A stretch of DNA of 64,000 nt from contig NZ_CP095061.1 of the NCBI RefSeq assembly GCF_022921055.1, positions 2,891,501-2,955,500 of the forward strand. Direction: 5' to 3'. The notes beneath the pieces were generated by a model. It searched no databases. It was given only the letters and a program-made list of their open reading frames with translations, and had not been told where the DNA came from. Below are positions 55,634 through 64,000 of the stretch, piece after piece. Within the stretch, counting starts at the first letter, position 1. Every line of letters begins with the position of its first letter. The stretch is from Hymenobacter volaticus (GTDB lineage Bacteria; Bacteroidota; Bacteroidia; Cytophagales; Hymenobacteraceae). The position numbers were made by a program, and so were the translations under genes.

Positions 55634-55855
55634 GAATTGGTTGCTGTAGGACGCGTCTTGGGCAAGTCTCGATGAGGGAAAGAAGGGCATACACCTCTGC
55701 CTCTTCTATCCCATCCACTACCCAAGTTGCGTTCATACGGAATGCAGCAGAAAACAGAAGTCGACTATAAGCACACTTTAGTTGGAATGCAGTACAGAAG
55801 ATCGTAGTGACAAGGCTTGCATAGAGGTCCGAAGGGCCGCGTCTACAGCATTCTG

Positions 55856-58480
55856 CTACAACCGCGGGTCCACGGCCTCGCTTTCCAAGGCCAGCACACC
55901 AAACACGCACTGATGCACCTCGCGCAAAGGGGCACCGGCTACGAACCGTTCCAGACTTTCCACGCCGAGGGCAAACTCCCGCAGGGCCAAGTTGCGCTTG
56001 GCTTTGACGGCCCGCTCCTTAAGGCGCTCTAGGTTGCCGGGCAGCAGATAATCAGGGCCGTAGATAATGCGAAGGTATTCGCGACCCCGGCACTTGAGAG
56101 CGGGCTGCACGAGGGTTTTAGAGCCTTTTGGGATAAAGTCGTAGGGCTTGACCACCATGCCTTCGCCGCCGGCAGCCGTTAGGTCGGTCCACCACTGGAT
56201 GGCGGCTTCCACTTCCGCGGGCTGTTGGGTGGCAACGACGCGGTAAGGCGTGGCGCGGAGCAGGCCAGGGTCCTGGACGCTGAGCGCACGCAGGGTTTCC
56301 ATGTGCCAAGCGTGGTCTTTGTCGAAGTAGGTGTGGCCCTCGGTGGCGAGCAGGTGGAAAGGTGCCAACCGCAAATCGGCGAGGCTCTCCACGGGCCAGC
56401 AGTAACGGCGGTAGGCTTCGGCGTAGTGGTCGGCGGCGGTACGGCGGGCAGTGGTGCGAGCCAGCAGGGCCTCAAGGCCATCGAGGTTGCGGGCGGCGGC
56501 TTGCTCTAGCGCGGCTTCGGCTAAGGGCAGCGCGGCGCTGGCTGCGGCGGCCACGGCGGCGTACTGGTTCTTGATTAGGTCTTGCGCCTTAGCCGACCAC
56601 GGTAGCAACTCGGCGTCGAGGCAGAGCCAATCAGTTTGGTGCTTCTCCCAAAAGCCGGCGCCGGTTAGGGCCTCTTGCAGCTTGGTGAGGAAGGCGCTTT
56701 CCAGGTTGGGGTCGGTGAAGAAGTTGCGGCCGGTGCGAGTATAGCACTTGCCAGGCCCCTCGCCTACCACCCCGAAGCGGCGGCGCGCCGCGTCCTCGTC
56801 GCGCGCCAGCACCACCACAACGCGGCTGCCCATGTGCTTTTCCTCGCACACTACGCGCTCCACGCCCATCTTGCGGTAGTAGTCGAAGGCTTCGGTGGGG
56901 TGTTCCAGCAGGTCCGGCAGCGGACTGGTTTCCGTCGGCGACATGGTGGGCGGCAGGTAGAGCAGCCACTTGGGGTTGAGGGCGAAGCGGCTCATCACCT
57001 CCAGAGCAGCAATGGCGTTTTCCTCCCGAATCGTAACCGAAGGCAGCAGGCGCGGCCGAATGATTTGCTTGCCAATCACGTCGCGGATGTCGAGCAGATC
57101 ATCGTGCTGCTGTTGCGCGGTGAGGTCGGAGGTAGTTTGTGCGTTGGCGGTTGCTTGTTCGTGCTGAAGGCGCAGGTAATTGAGCGGGCGCGCCGGCGCG
57201 CAGTAAACGCGGGCGGCGGGCACGGCCACCAACTCCCGCTCGGGGTAGCGCAGGGCCGTGAGTTGGCCCCCAAACACGCAACCAGTATCAATATCAATAG
57301 TGTTGTTGAGCCATTCCGACTCGGGCACGGGCGTGTGGCCGTACACCACCATGGCCCGGCCGCGGTACTCCAAGGCCCAATTGTAGCGCACCGGCAAGCC
57401 AAATTCGTCTATCTCGCCGGTGGTTTCGCCGAACAGCGCGAAGGACCGCACCGCCCCCGAGCCCCGCCCCTGCATGTCTTCGCGCAAACCGGCGTGGGCC
57501 ACTACCAACTTGCCCCCATCGAGCACATAGTGGCTTACGAGGTCATCCAGAAACTGCCGCACCTGGCTCTTGAACGTGTCCGACTCGGTGGCCAGTTGCG
57601 CCAGCGTCTCGGCGAAACCATGTTGTTCGTTTACCTTTTTGCCGTTGAGGTGGCGCAGCAGTTTGATGTCGTGGTTGCCGGGAACGCACAGCGCCACCCC
57701 GTCCTGCACCATGCGCATCACTAGCCGCAGCACCGCTGGCGAGGCCGGACCTCGGTCGACTAAGTCGCCAAGGAAAATAACCCGTCGGCCGGCCGGTGCC
57801 GTTACGCGCACGCCCAAGTCACGGGCATCCTGCACTGGCTCGGCCTCGACGGAGTAGCCAAGATTGGCGAGTAGCTGCACCAGCTCGTCGTAGCAACCGT
57901 GCACGTCGCCGATGATGTCGAAGGGGCCGGTTTCCTGCTTGCGGTTGTTGTAGAGCGGGTCACGCACTACGGTTTGCACAGCGTCGATTTCCTCAGGGCC
58001 ATTCAGGTGGTAGACCTGGCGGAAGCCTTCGTGCTTGAGCGTTTTGAGGCTCCGGCGCAACTGTATACGCTGCTGTGGTACCACGTGCCGACCCATATGC
58101 TTGCGCTCGTCGCGGGCGCGGTTGCGGCTCTCAGCTATGTGGTCGGGCACGTCGAGGATGACAGCAGTGGGCAGCACGTGGTAGTCGCGGGCCAGCTGCA
58201 CTAGGGTCTTGCGGGCTTCGGGCTGCACGTTGGTAGCGTCCACCACCGTGAGCAAGCCGCGCTTCAGGCGTACACCCACTAGGTAATGCAACAACGCAAA
58301 CGCGTCGGGCGTGGCCGCTTGGTCGTTCTCATTGTCCGCCACCAGCGCCCGGCAATGGTCCGACGATACGATTTCGGTGGACTTGAACAGACGCCGGGCA
58401 AACGTGCTCTTACCCGCCCCCGACGTGCCAATGAGCAGGACCAGGGAAAGTTCGGGGAGCTTGAGGGTAGTTAGAGGCAT
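55856..58480 (-). CDS. pnkp: Polynucleotide kinase-phosphatase (bacterial Pnkp) with RNA ligase domain
   Basis: An 874-residue three-domain RNA end-healing and sealing enzyme. The N-terminal 5'-kinase has Walker A GTSGAGKST (18-26), with VDATNV and SRNRARDERKHMGRHVV after it. The central 2',3'-cyclic phosphatase/3'-phosphatase of the calcineurin-like class has GDVHG (191-195), GDLVDRG (238-244) and GNHD (268-271). The C-terminal adenylyltransferase/ligase has nucleophile Lys548 in CEEKHMGSR. Length and order match the Clostridium thermocellum-type Pnkp, which repairs RNAs cut by ribotoxins together with Hen1. Hen1 is encoded about 4.4 kb away on the same strand. The start is 24 nt from a divergent HAD gene. 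Confidence 0.95.
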   Translation of the reverse strand: MPLTTLKLPELSLVLLIGTSGAGKSTFARRLFKSTEIVSSDHCRALVADNENDQAATPDAFALLHYLVGVRLKRGLLTVVDATNVQPEARKTLVQLARDYHVLPTAVILDVPDHIAESRNRARDERKHMGRHVVPQQRIQLRRSLKTLKHEGFRQVYHLNGPEEIDAVQTVVRDPLYNNRKQETGPFDIIGDVHGCYDELVQLLANLGYSVEAEPVQDARDLGVRVTAPAGRRVIFLGDLVDRGPASPAVLRLVMRMVQDGVALCVPGNHDIKLLRHLNGKKVNEQHGFAETLAQLATESDTFKSQVRQFLDDLVSHYVLDGGKLVVAHAGLREDMQGRGSGAVRSFALFGETTGEIDEFGLPVRYNWALEYRGRAMVVYGHTPVPESEWLNNTIDIDTGCVFGGQLTALRYPERELVAVPAARVYCAPARPLNYLRLQHEQATANAQTTSDLTAQQQHDDLLDIRDVIGKQIIRPRLLPSVTIREENAIAALEVMSRFALNPKWLLYLPPTMSPTETSPLPDLLEHPTEAFDYYRKMGVERVVCEEKHMGSRVVVVLARDEDAARRRFGVVGEGPGKCYTRTGRNFFTDPNLESAFLTKLQEALTGAGFWEKHQTDWLCLDAELLPWSAKAQDLIKNQYAAVAAAASAALPLAEAALEQAAARNLDGLEALLARTTARRTAADHYAEAYRRYCWPVESLADLRLAPFHLLATEGHTYFDKDHAWHMETLRALSVQDPGLLRATPYRVVATQQPAEVEAAIQWWTDLTAAGGEGMVVKPYDFIPKGSKTLVQPALKCRGREYLRIIYGPDYLLPGNLERLKERAVKAKRNLALREFALGVESLERFVAGAPLREVHQCVFGVLALESEAVDPRL

Positions 58481-58504
58481 TATAACAAAAAGTAATTTGG
58501 CCGA

Positions 58505-58918
58505 ATGATAAAGCTTTACTTAGATATCGATGGTGTTTTATTGACAACGAAACATACACGGGCTGCGCCTGGAGTTGACGTATTTATTGATTTTATAACC
58601 TCGCATTTCGAGTGTTATTGGCTGACAACTCATTGCAAGGGCGACAGTGCTCCGGCACTCCGCTACCTCTCCCGCTTTTTGCACAGTGATACAATAAACA
58701 AACTCAAACATGGTGTTCTGCCAACTAATTGGGATACGCTAAAGACTGAAGCCATTGATACGCGTTCAGACTTTTACTGGCTCGATGATCAACCTTTTCA
58801 GGCAGAAAGGGCCTATTTACAAGCTAATGGCGTAGCTGATCGGCTGATTACAGTCAATCTGGACCACCCTAATGAATTGTTAACAATTCAAGCTAGCCTG
58901 CAGCAACTAATCAGATAA
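58505..58918 (+). CDS. Small HAD-like phosphatase
   Basis: A 137-residue protein with HAD motif I YLDIDGVLLTT (5-15) and motif IV FYWLDDQPFQAE (about 90-101); a motif II-like Thr/His segment CYWLTTHCKGDS lies between. There is no cap domain, so this is a minimal HAD (C0) enzyme that could act on macromolecular or nucleotide phosphates. It is divergent from pnkp with only 24 nt between the two start codons, which suggests linked expression. A role in RNA-end processing is speculation. Somewhat more AT-rich than its neighbours. Confidence 0.7.
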   Translation: MIKLYLDIDGVLLTTKHTRAAPGVDVFIDFITSHFECYWLTTHCKGDSAPALRYLSRFLHSDTINKLKHGVLPTNWDTLKTEAIDTRSDFYWLDDQPFQAERAYLQANGVADRLITVNLDHPNELLTIQASLQQLIR

Positions 58919-59044
58919 CTACACCGGCTATATTACTAACCTTCGCGGCGCCAACTGTTACCAATTCTTAATATAAACTTGAGGCTGCACACAAGTTAAT
59001 TATCCTTTATCCTCTTACTTATCTACTAAGCAGTAGTCTATTTT

Positions 59045-61028
59045 CTACCGCCCGCCCGTTACGCGGAACTCTACGCGGCGGTTGAGCTGGCGGGTGGATT
59101 CGCGGGCGTTGCTGGCGCGGGGCTGGGTGCCACCAAAGCCTACACTCGTGATGCGCTGCTCGGAAATACCAAGGCCAATGAGGTAGATTCGTACGGCGGC
59201 GGCTCGCTGCTCACTGAGTATCTGATTTTTCTCTGGAGGCCCGACGTTGTCGGTGTGACCCCGGATTTCGATCAAGAGGCTAGGGTCCTCCTTCATGACG
59301 GCTATCAGCTGATCAAGAGTGGCGTAGGAAGCGGCGAGCATCCGGGTCGTGCCCTGGTCGAACTGCACGTTTTTCAAGCGGAGCGTGGTGCCAACGGTGA
59401 GGGGTTGGAGCAGAATATCCTGCACGTAAGGGCCAGCCAAGGTGGTATAGATGCTGTCGGTGGGCAGGTAACTAACGAGCTGGGCGTGTGCCCTGTACGC
59501 CCGGTCGGGGGTGACGGGTACGGAAAACGACCCCTCAGCGGTGAGTTGCACCTTGTTTTCGGTTTTGCCATTGTTTAGACGTAGCTGAGCCTGGGACAAG
59601 GGCCGGAACGTGACGGCGTCCAGCACCCGTCCCTGCCATGTCGTGGTAGCCGTAGCGGCAGCAGACGATGCGCCGGCGGCCGCCGGCCGCGGGGAGGAAC
59701 GGCCCGAAATAAGTTGCAGCCCGCCAGATCGGTATAAACGCCGCGGCGGACCCGGTACGCCTCGCCAGTTTCCATATTCACCCGATACAGAGATTTTGGG
59801 CCCGCCAGATAGAGCCGACGGCGGCCGACTTTGTCTAGTTGAAGCAGCAAGTCGCTGTAGCCGCCCCGCTCGGGTAGCCCGCTGAGCGGTATCATTTCAG
59901 GAGCAGTTTGGCGAGTTTTCAAGTCCACCTTTAATAGGGAGCCATCAGTGCTATAGACTTCGTAGAGGGTGTTGGCGTCATCAAGGCAGAAATTACCATG
60001 GGAGCCCGCCCCTGCAAAACCAATAATCGGAAAATAAGCCGTTTGCCGCGCAGGGTCCTTGGTCCAGAGTATGGTCACGGAGTTATCGGCGGGGCTGACT
60101 TTCACGAGCTTGTTGGCGTCGGCCGTCATGAAATACAAGTCGCCGTGCTCATCGGTAGCAGCGGAAATCCAGACGGTTTCCGAGCCCTGGGCAGGCAGTC
60201 GCCACGTGGTGTACTCGCCCTGGCGCGTGGCCGGGTTGTAGCGGTACACCAGTTCCGGCCGGTTGGTAGGCGCTTTGGTCACCGAATACAAGCAGTTGTC
60301 GAAGCCCTTAGCTAAGGCATAAGACTGAAAAGGCAGCACCTGCCGATGAATCTTCGGGGCTCGGTGGGGTCCGTGACAGAAAATTCGTGAATGGTGCGGC
60401 AGTCGTCTTCCCACATGTCGTTGACGATGCGCAGGGCCGCAATGCCATACATCTTGTCGTCGCATTGTTGGATGGCGACGGGCGGAGTCGGTGCGCTGCC
60501 CGTAAAGCGGAAAGACTCCACCAATTGCTCGCCCTCGGTCCGGTAGCGGCTATCCTGGGTGGTGGCGGCCTGGTACTCCAGGTTGAATTCTACGCCGCCG
60601 CGCCATATCCGGCGGCCTATCACGCGGGTACGGGCCGCGGGGGCGGGCTGGGCAGCGAAGGTATACTCGTAGTGCAGTTCTTCGTAGCTGCTCGCCGTTC
60701 GCTGCCTGAGGTGTAGCACCTGGGCACGGGGCAGGCGCAGGATGCTGCGCCACAAGGTATCCTGTTGGCCTCTAGCAAGCAGGCTAGCTACCGTTTTTTG
60801 GTCGGGAGGGAGCGGGCGGGAAGTAAGGGTGACAACGGCTGGCCGCTCGGTGCCACCGGCAACGAAGCTTACTTGCGTCTTGTCTTCGTTCTGGTGCCGC
60901 TGCCAAGCGCTCGGATACGAGAGTTGATAACGCGCCTTGGTGTCGGTATGCAGGCTGGTAGGCACGGGCTCCTGCGCATACAGCTTCAGCCAGCATACCG
61001 TCAGTACCAGCATCAGCAAAACCTTCAT
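59045..61028 (-). pseudogene. OmpA-family hybrid protein with beta-propeller-like region, two frameshifts
   Basis: Three frames form one gene of about 661 codons. Frame one: signal peptide MKVLLMLVLTVCWLKLYA and a DcrB/PsbP-like domain (RYQLSYPSAWQRHQNEDKTQ) to DPTEP. Frame two: from KIHRQVLPFQSYAL, repeats like PELVYRYNPATRQGEYTTWR and GSLLKVDLKTRQTAPEMIPL, resembling a Vgb-type beta-propeller. Frame three: TTTWQGRVLDAVTFRPLSQ, then an OmpA peptidoglycan-binding domain (IEIRGHTDNVGPPEKNQILS, NRRVEFRVTGGR). Adding one base to G4 at 60356-60359 and one to G4 at 59691-59694 restores the frame, giving EPPKIHR and VPPPRPAAAGA. Probably intact and outer-membrane linked. Confidence 0.75.
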
Positions 61029-61283
61029 ACGCAACGCAAACAGGAAAAATAGAAAACCAAAGAAAAACCTAGCGGCGTAGTGCCCCATTTTTGGCAGAAT
61101 GCAACGGCTCCAGTGCCCCTTCCCGTTGCAGCTTGCTCGGACGGCTCCTGCAAATCAAGTAAGCGGATAGGGCTTGGGCCGAGGCAAGGTGAAAGCTGGT
61201 ATAAACTTGCACCTTTGAATCTGCCAGTTTGCCGTAATATTGGGACCAATACCACAGGCAACCTACAAAAACGCCGAAAAAAT

Positions 61284-62122
61284 ATGGTTTCGATCATCAA
61301 GCCAACGGAATTATTGCCTCTACTCGCTTCCAAATCAGTCGTTCTGGTTGATGCCCGCAGTGGCCCCGATGCGCGGCAGCGCTACCAGCAACTGCACTTG
61401 GCCGGTGCCCTGCATGTAGACCTAGAGCAGGACTTAGCGGCGAAAGTGGTGGATGCGGCCGATGGCGGCCGGCACCCGTTGCCCCCGATAGCGCAGTTTG
61501 CCAAGCTATTAGGTAATCTCGGTATTCAACCGGCCACGCACGTAGTAGTCTACGACGATAAAAATGCCGCCAATGCAGCGGCCCGCTTCTGGTGGATGCT
61601 GCGGGCGGCAGGCCATTCCGCAGTGCAGGTGCTCGACGGCGGCCTACCCGCCGCCTTGGCGACTGGATTGCCTACGGCTTCGGGCGCTGAAGCCAGAGGT
61701 AGCAGCGCCCCCTATCCCACTTCTGGTTGGCAGTGGCCCACCGCCACCGCCGCTGATGTGCAGCAGACCACCCAAGCCGGCCAGGGTTTGGTTATCGACG
61801 TTCGGGAAGCGCGCCGCTTCCGGGGCGAAATCGAACCCATCGATTTGGTAGCCGGGCATATTCCAGGGCCGTGAACGTACCGTTCTCTGATAATCTGGAT
61901 GCGGAAGGCAATTTTCTGTCACCGCAAGCTTTGAAGACCAAGTACTTGACTTTGTTTGATCAGCAAAACCCGAAGGAGGTGATTGTGCACTGCGGCTCCG
62001 GCGTTACGGCTTGCCACACGCTATTAGCCATCGATTATGCTGGGCTAGAGGTGCCAAAGCTGTATGTGGGCTCTTGGAGTGAATGGTCGCGCAACGAGCG
62101 CCCCATTGCAACGGGAGACTAA
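61284..62122 (+). pseudogene. Sulfurtransferase (thiosulfate/3-mercaptopyruvate type), one frameshift
   Basis: A two-domain rhodanese of about 279 residues. The inactive N-terminal domain starts MVSIIKPTELLPLLASKSVV. The C-terminal catalytic domain has the loop HCGSGVTACHT, whose CGSGVT matches 3-mercaptopyruvate sulfurtransferases (SseA) more than thiosulfate-specific ones. The frame breaks at DLVAGHIPG. Reading GGG at 61866-61868 as GGGG gives GHIPGAVNVPFSDNLDAEG, the universal rhodanese sequence. As given, the first frame stops after GHIPGP. The start at 61284 is chosen because the region upstream of it does not resemble protein. Confidence 0.82.
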
Positions 62123-62272
62123 GGAATTTACAGCCATACCTCTAGGCTTAGGCAAGGAAAATCACCAGCCTCCGACCGGCAGCTAGCATCCTTGGCTCTA
62201 CTGGCCTTCAGTTCACGTCTCGTCGTTGCTGACACCACTTATCCAGGGTACGGCATTTCGTATTCTAGTGCA

Positions 62273-62311
62273 ACTTGGCGTTGCGAACTAAAGGTCGGCG
62301 TCGCCAAGTTT
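62273..62311. terminator. Hairpin between sulfurtransferase and HxlR genes
   Basis: AACTTGGCG (62273-62281) and CGCCAAGTT (62303-62311) form a perfect 9-bp stem with a 21-nt loop, between convergent genes. No clear T-run, so termination is only likely. Confidence 0.45.
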
Positions 62312-62329
62312 CACGTCTCTACCATGTGC

Positions 62330-62743
62330 TTAGGCCGCAACTGGCTCTGAAACTTCCGTTTTGGCGGCTACGGCCTCCTGTGGGTGCATGATATTCATTC
62401 GGTGTTGGCTGCCCCAATGGTGCAGCGCATCAATCACGGGGAGCAGGGTATCACCATAAGGGGCTAGCGTGTACGTAACGGCCACGGGCGCCACATCCGC
62501 TTGTACGCTGCGCGATAAGAGCCCGTTCACTTCCAACTCCTTCAACTCTTTGCTGAGCATTTTGGCTGTGATGCCCGTCACGTCGCGCTGCAATTGCTTG
62601 AAACGTTTCGGCCCTTCCAACAGCGACACAATGATGGCCAGCTTCCACTTGCCTCCGAGCAGGTCGAGAGCGTCGCGGACGGAACGCATGGCGGAATTGC
62701 ATTCCTTGGTGTGTAAGTGCGGAGATGAACCGAGAAGTGGCAT
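62330..62743 (-). CDS. HxlR-family transcriptional regulator
   Basis: A 137-residue winged-helix DNA-binding protein, probably dimeric. The family signature is complete: CNSAMRSVRDALDLLGGKWK, LLEGPKRFKQLQRDVTGITA, MLSKELKELEVNGLLSRSVQ and VTYTLAPYGDTLLPVIDALH. The Cys before SAMRSV is the one used for redox sensing in some members (e.g. HypR-like), though the signal here is unknown. The start MPLLGSSPHLHTKE at 62743 is preferred over 62782. Confidence 0.88.
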   Translation of the reverse strand: MPLLGSSPHLHTKECNSAMRSVRDALDLLGGKWKLAIIVSLLEGPKRFKQLQRDVTGITAKMLSKELKELEVNGLLSRSVQADVAPVAVTYTLAPYGDTLLPVIDALHHWGSQHRMNIMHPQEAVAAKTEVSEPVAA

Positions 62744-62842
62744 AAACCAAATATCGTTAGAAATCAGGCGAGTATTCCACAAGACACCGGTATACTTCAG
62801 TAAACCAGTATCCGAAATAAACTTAAAACGAGTTGTGCGGGC

Positions 62843-64000
62843 CTAGCCAATCCTTTCAAATACAGCCAGTTGGGAGGGTGCTCCTACTTGCGCGTCGTGC
62901 GGGCCAAGTGGCTCAACCCGCACTTGGTAGCCATGGCGAGCAGCCACCTCCGCGGCCCAAGTGCTGAACTGCGCTTCCGTCCACTCGAAGCGGTGGTCGG
63001 AGTGGCGAAACTGGCCGGCTGAAAGTTTTTCGAACTTCTGGTTGTAGGTGGCATTGGGCGTGGTCAGGAACACGACGCCTGGGCGGGCACGCGCAAAAAG
63101 CACTTGTTCAAACGCCGCCAACCGGCCCTCGTCGAGGTGCTCGATGACTTCCACCACGGCCGCGGCATCAAACCCGGCTAGGCGCGGGTCGTGGTAGAGT
63201 AGAGAGCCCTGCACCAAGGACAGTCGTTCGCGCTGGCGCGGGGGCATTTCGGCAAGGTGCAGCCGCTCCTGCGCCCGCAACAATTCCTGATACGACACGT
63301 CCATGCCCAAGATGTGCTCGATCTGCGGTTGCTGAAGCAGACGGCGCACTAGCTTGCCTTCCCCGCACCCAAGATCCAGCACCCGCTTCGCTCCTACCCG
63401 TCGGATTTCCTCGGCTATCCGAGCCAGGCGTAGGTCGTGGAGCTTCTGTTTTTCGGCAGCCGGTTCCGCGTTGTTTCCACTTGCTGCGTGAGTTAATGCT
63501 GTTGTTTCGTCGGTTGCTATTTCCGCTACCTGGGGTTCAACTTCCAGCACATCATCCGTTGCTGCTTCGTCGGCAGATAGCAGCCGTTTCAGCGTCGGGT
63601 TCACGTATTCAGCAAACCGCAGGTAGCGGCGCGTAATAAACTCCCGGTCGGGGTGCTGAGGCAGCCACTCCGCGCCGCGGTGCAACAGCTTTTCGGCTTC
63701 GGCCGGGCCTATCCAGTAGTGCTTGTCGTTGTCGAGAACGGGAATCAAGACGTAGAGGTGCGTGAGCAGGTCGCGCAGGCGGCGGGCCGCGTGCCGCAAC
63801 CGCAACGTGTAGTAGCGACTGTCGCCCCACGCTGGCACAGTCGGGTCGAGTGGGTGCGCGTCGGTTTCCACCTCGTAGCCAAGGGGCGCGAAGAGGCGGT
63901 GCAGCTGCTCGGCGCTGGCGGCAGGCAAGGCGGCCACGGTAGCTTCGAGGGGCAGCAACGCTTCGGGCAAGTCGGGGCGGTCCTTGCAGGTGCCGTTCAT
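62843..64000 (-). CDS. hen1: 3'-terminal RNA ribose 2'-O-methyltransferase Hen1, 5' end outside the window
   Basis: The last 385 residues or so of bacterial Hen1, which adds a 2'-O-methyl at the 3' end of a repaired break so the RNA resists re-cleavage. The visible part begins in the N-terminal Pnkp-activating domain (TCKDRPDLPEALLPLEATVA, GDSRYYTLRLR, DNDKHYWIG). An acidic linker (about 140-170) follows. The SAM methyltransferase has VLDLGCGEGKLVRRLL, the metal-binding EVIEHLD and FRHSDHRFEWTEAQF. The Met at the window edge is internal; full-length homologues have roughly 100 or more further N-terminal residues, so the gene continues to the right. Partner of Pnkp on the same strand. Confidence 0.93.
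   Translation of the reverse strand: MNGTCKDRPDLPEALLPLEATVAALPAASAEQLHRLFAPLGYEVETDAHPLDPTVPAWGDSRYYTLRLRHAARRLRDLLTHLYVLIPVLDNDKHYWIGPAEAEKLLHRGAEWLPQHPDREFITRRYLRFAEYVNPTLKRLLSADEAATDDVLEVEPQVAEIATDETTALTHAASGNNAEPAAEKQKLHDLRLARIAEEIRRVGAKRVLDLGCGEGKLVRRLLQQPQIEHILGMDVSYQELLRAQERLHLAEMPPRQRERLSLVQGSLLYHDPRLAGFDAAAVVEVIEHLDEGRLAAFEQVLFARARPGVVFLTTPNATYNQKFEKLSAGQFRHSDHRFEWTEAQFSTWAAEVAARHGYQVRVEPLGPHDAQVGAPSQLAVFERIG

Noticed and set aside
56675..57724. Long open frame (349 codons) opposite pnkp
   Set aside because: Antisense shadow of an unmistakable enzyme; no recognisable motifs.

Overview
The window is chromosomal DNA of a Gram-negative Bacteroidota bacterium, most likely a Hymenobacter or close relative (Cytophagales). 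This is inferred from several points. Most of it is GC-rich with short gaps. Promoters carry the Bacteroidota -7 box TAnnTTTG, and Shine-Dalgarno sites are mostly absent. The run sigma-54-type activator, lptE, TPR protein, secG, groES, groEL is typical of the phylum. DUF4159, Porin_10-like, LptE-type and POT proteins also fit. No plasmid, phage, insertion sequence, CRISPR array or rRNA was seen.

Layout. 0-9 kb: a partial PAS-domain protein, an L,D-transpeptidase, the tRNA methylthiotransferase MtaB, an XRE-type DNA-binding protein, a nearly empty 0.9 kb gap, a MacB-type permease, an exported protein of uncertain role and a DUF4261-like protein. 9-21 kb: a GH2 glycosidase, MiaE, an outer-membrane porin, LpxK, a SMUG2-like glycosylase, NIF3, a zinc-ribbon coiled-coil protein, a TPR protein and PabB. 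21-33 kb: MiaB, a membrane-anchored HicB-like protein, the activator-lptE-TPR-secG run, groESL, a peptide transporter and PEP carboxykinase. 33-44 kb: S1/P1 nuclease, RsmE, RtcB, DUF4159 protein, acyltransferase, patatin, metallo-hydrolase, AccA, tRNA-Asp, ADP-ribosylglycohydrolase and a HAD phosphatase. 44-64 kb: two COG3541-type nucleotidyltransferases, a novel lipoprotein, an M28 peptidase, an AT-rich two-gene island resembling a GAPS4-type defence system, an S41 peptidase, a PRISE-like reductase, an esterase, Pnkp, an OmpA-family hybrid, a sulfurtransferase, an HxlR regulator and the C-terminal part of Hen1.

Three themes stand out. First, RNA repair genes are concentrated in the right half: RtcB, a full-length kinase-phosphatase-ligase Pnkp, its partner Hen1, two nucleotidyltransferases and an ADP-ribosylglycohydrolase. 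Second, an AT-rich pair at 50.0-52.1 kb looks horizontally acquired. It encodes a nuclease-like protein and a partner with an in-frame stop. Third, five genes (porin, patatin, ADP-ribosylglycohydrolase, OmpA hybrid, sulfurtransferase) are broken at six places. Each is repaired by adding one base to a run of 3-5 G or C, so under-called homopolymers in the sequence are more likely than gene decay. Two further genes carry in-frame TAA codons not explained this way.

Several genes (lpxK, rsmE, mtaB, HAD phosphatase) have a -7 box only 4-10 nt before the start codon. This predicts leaderless or nearly leaderless mRNAs and was used to choose starts.
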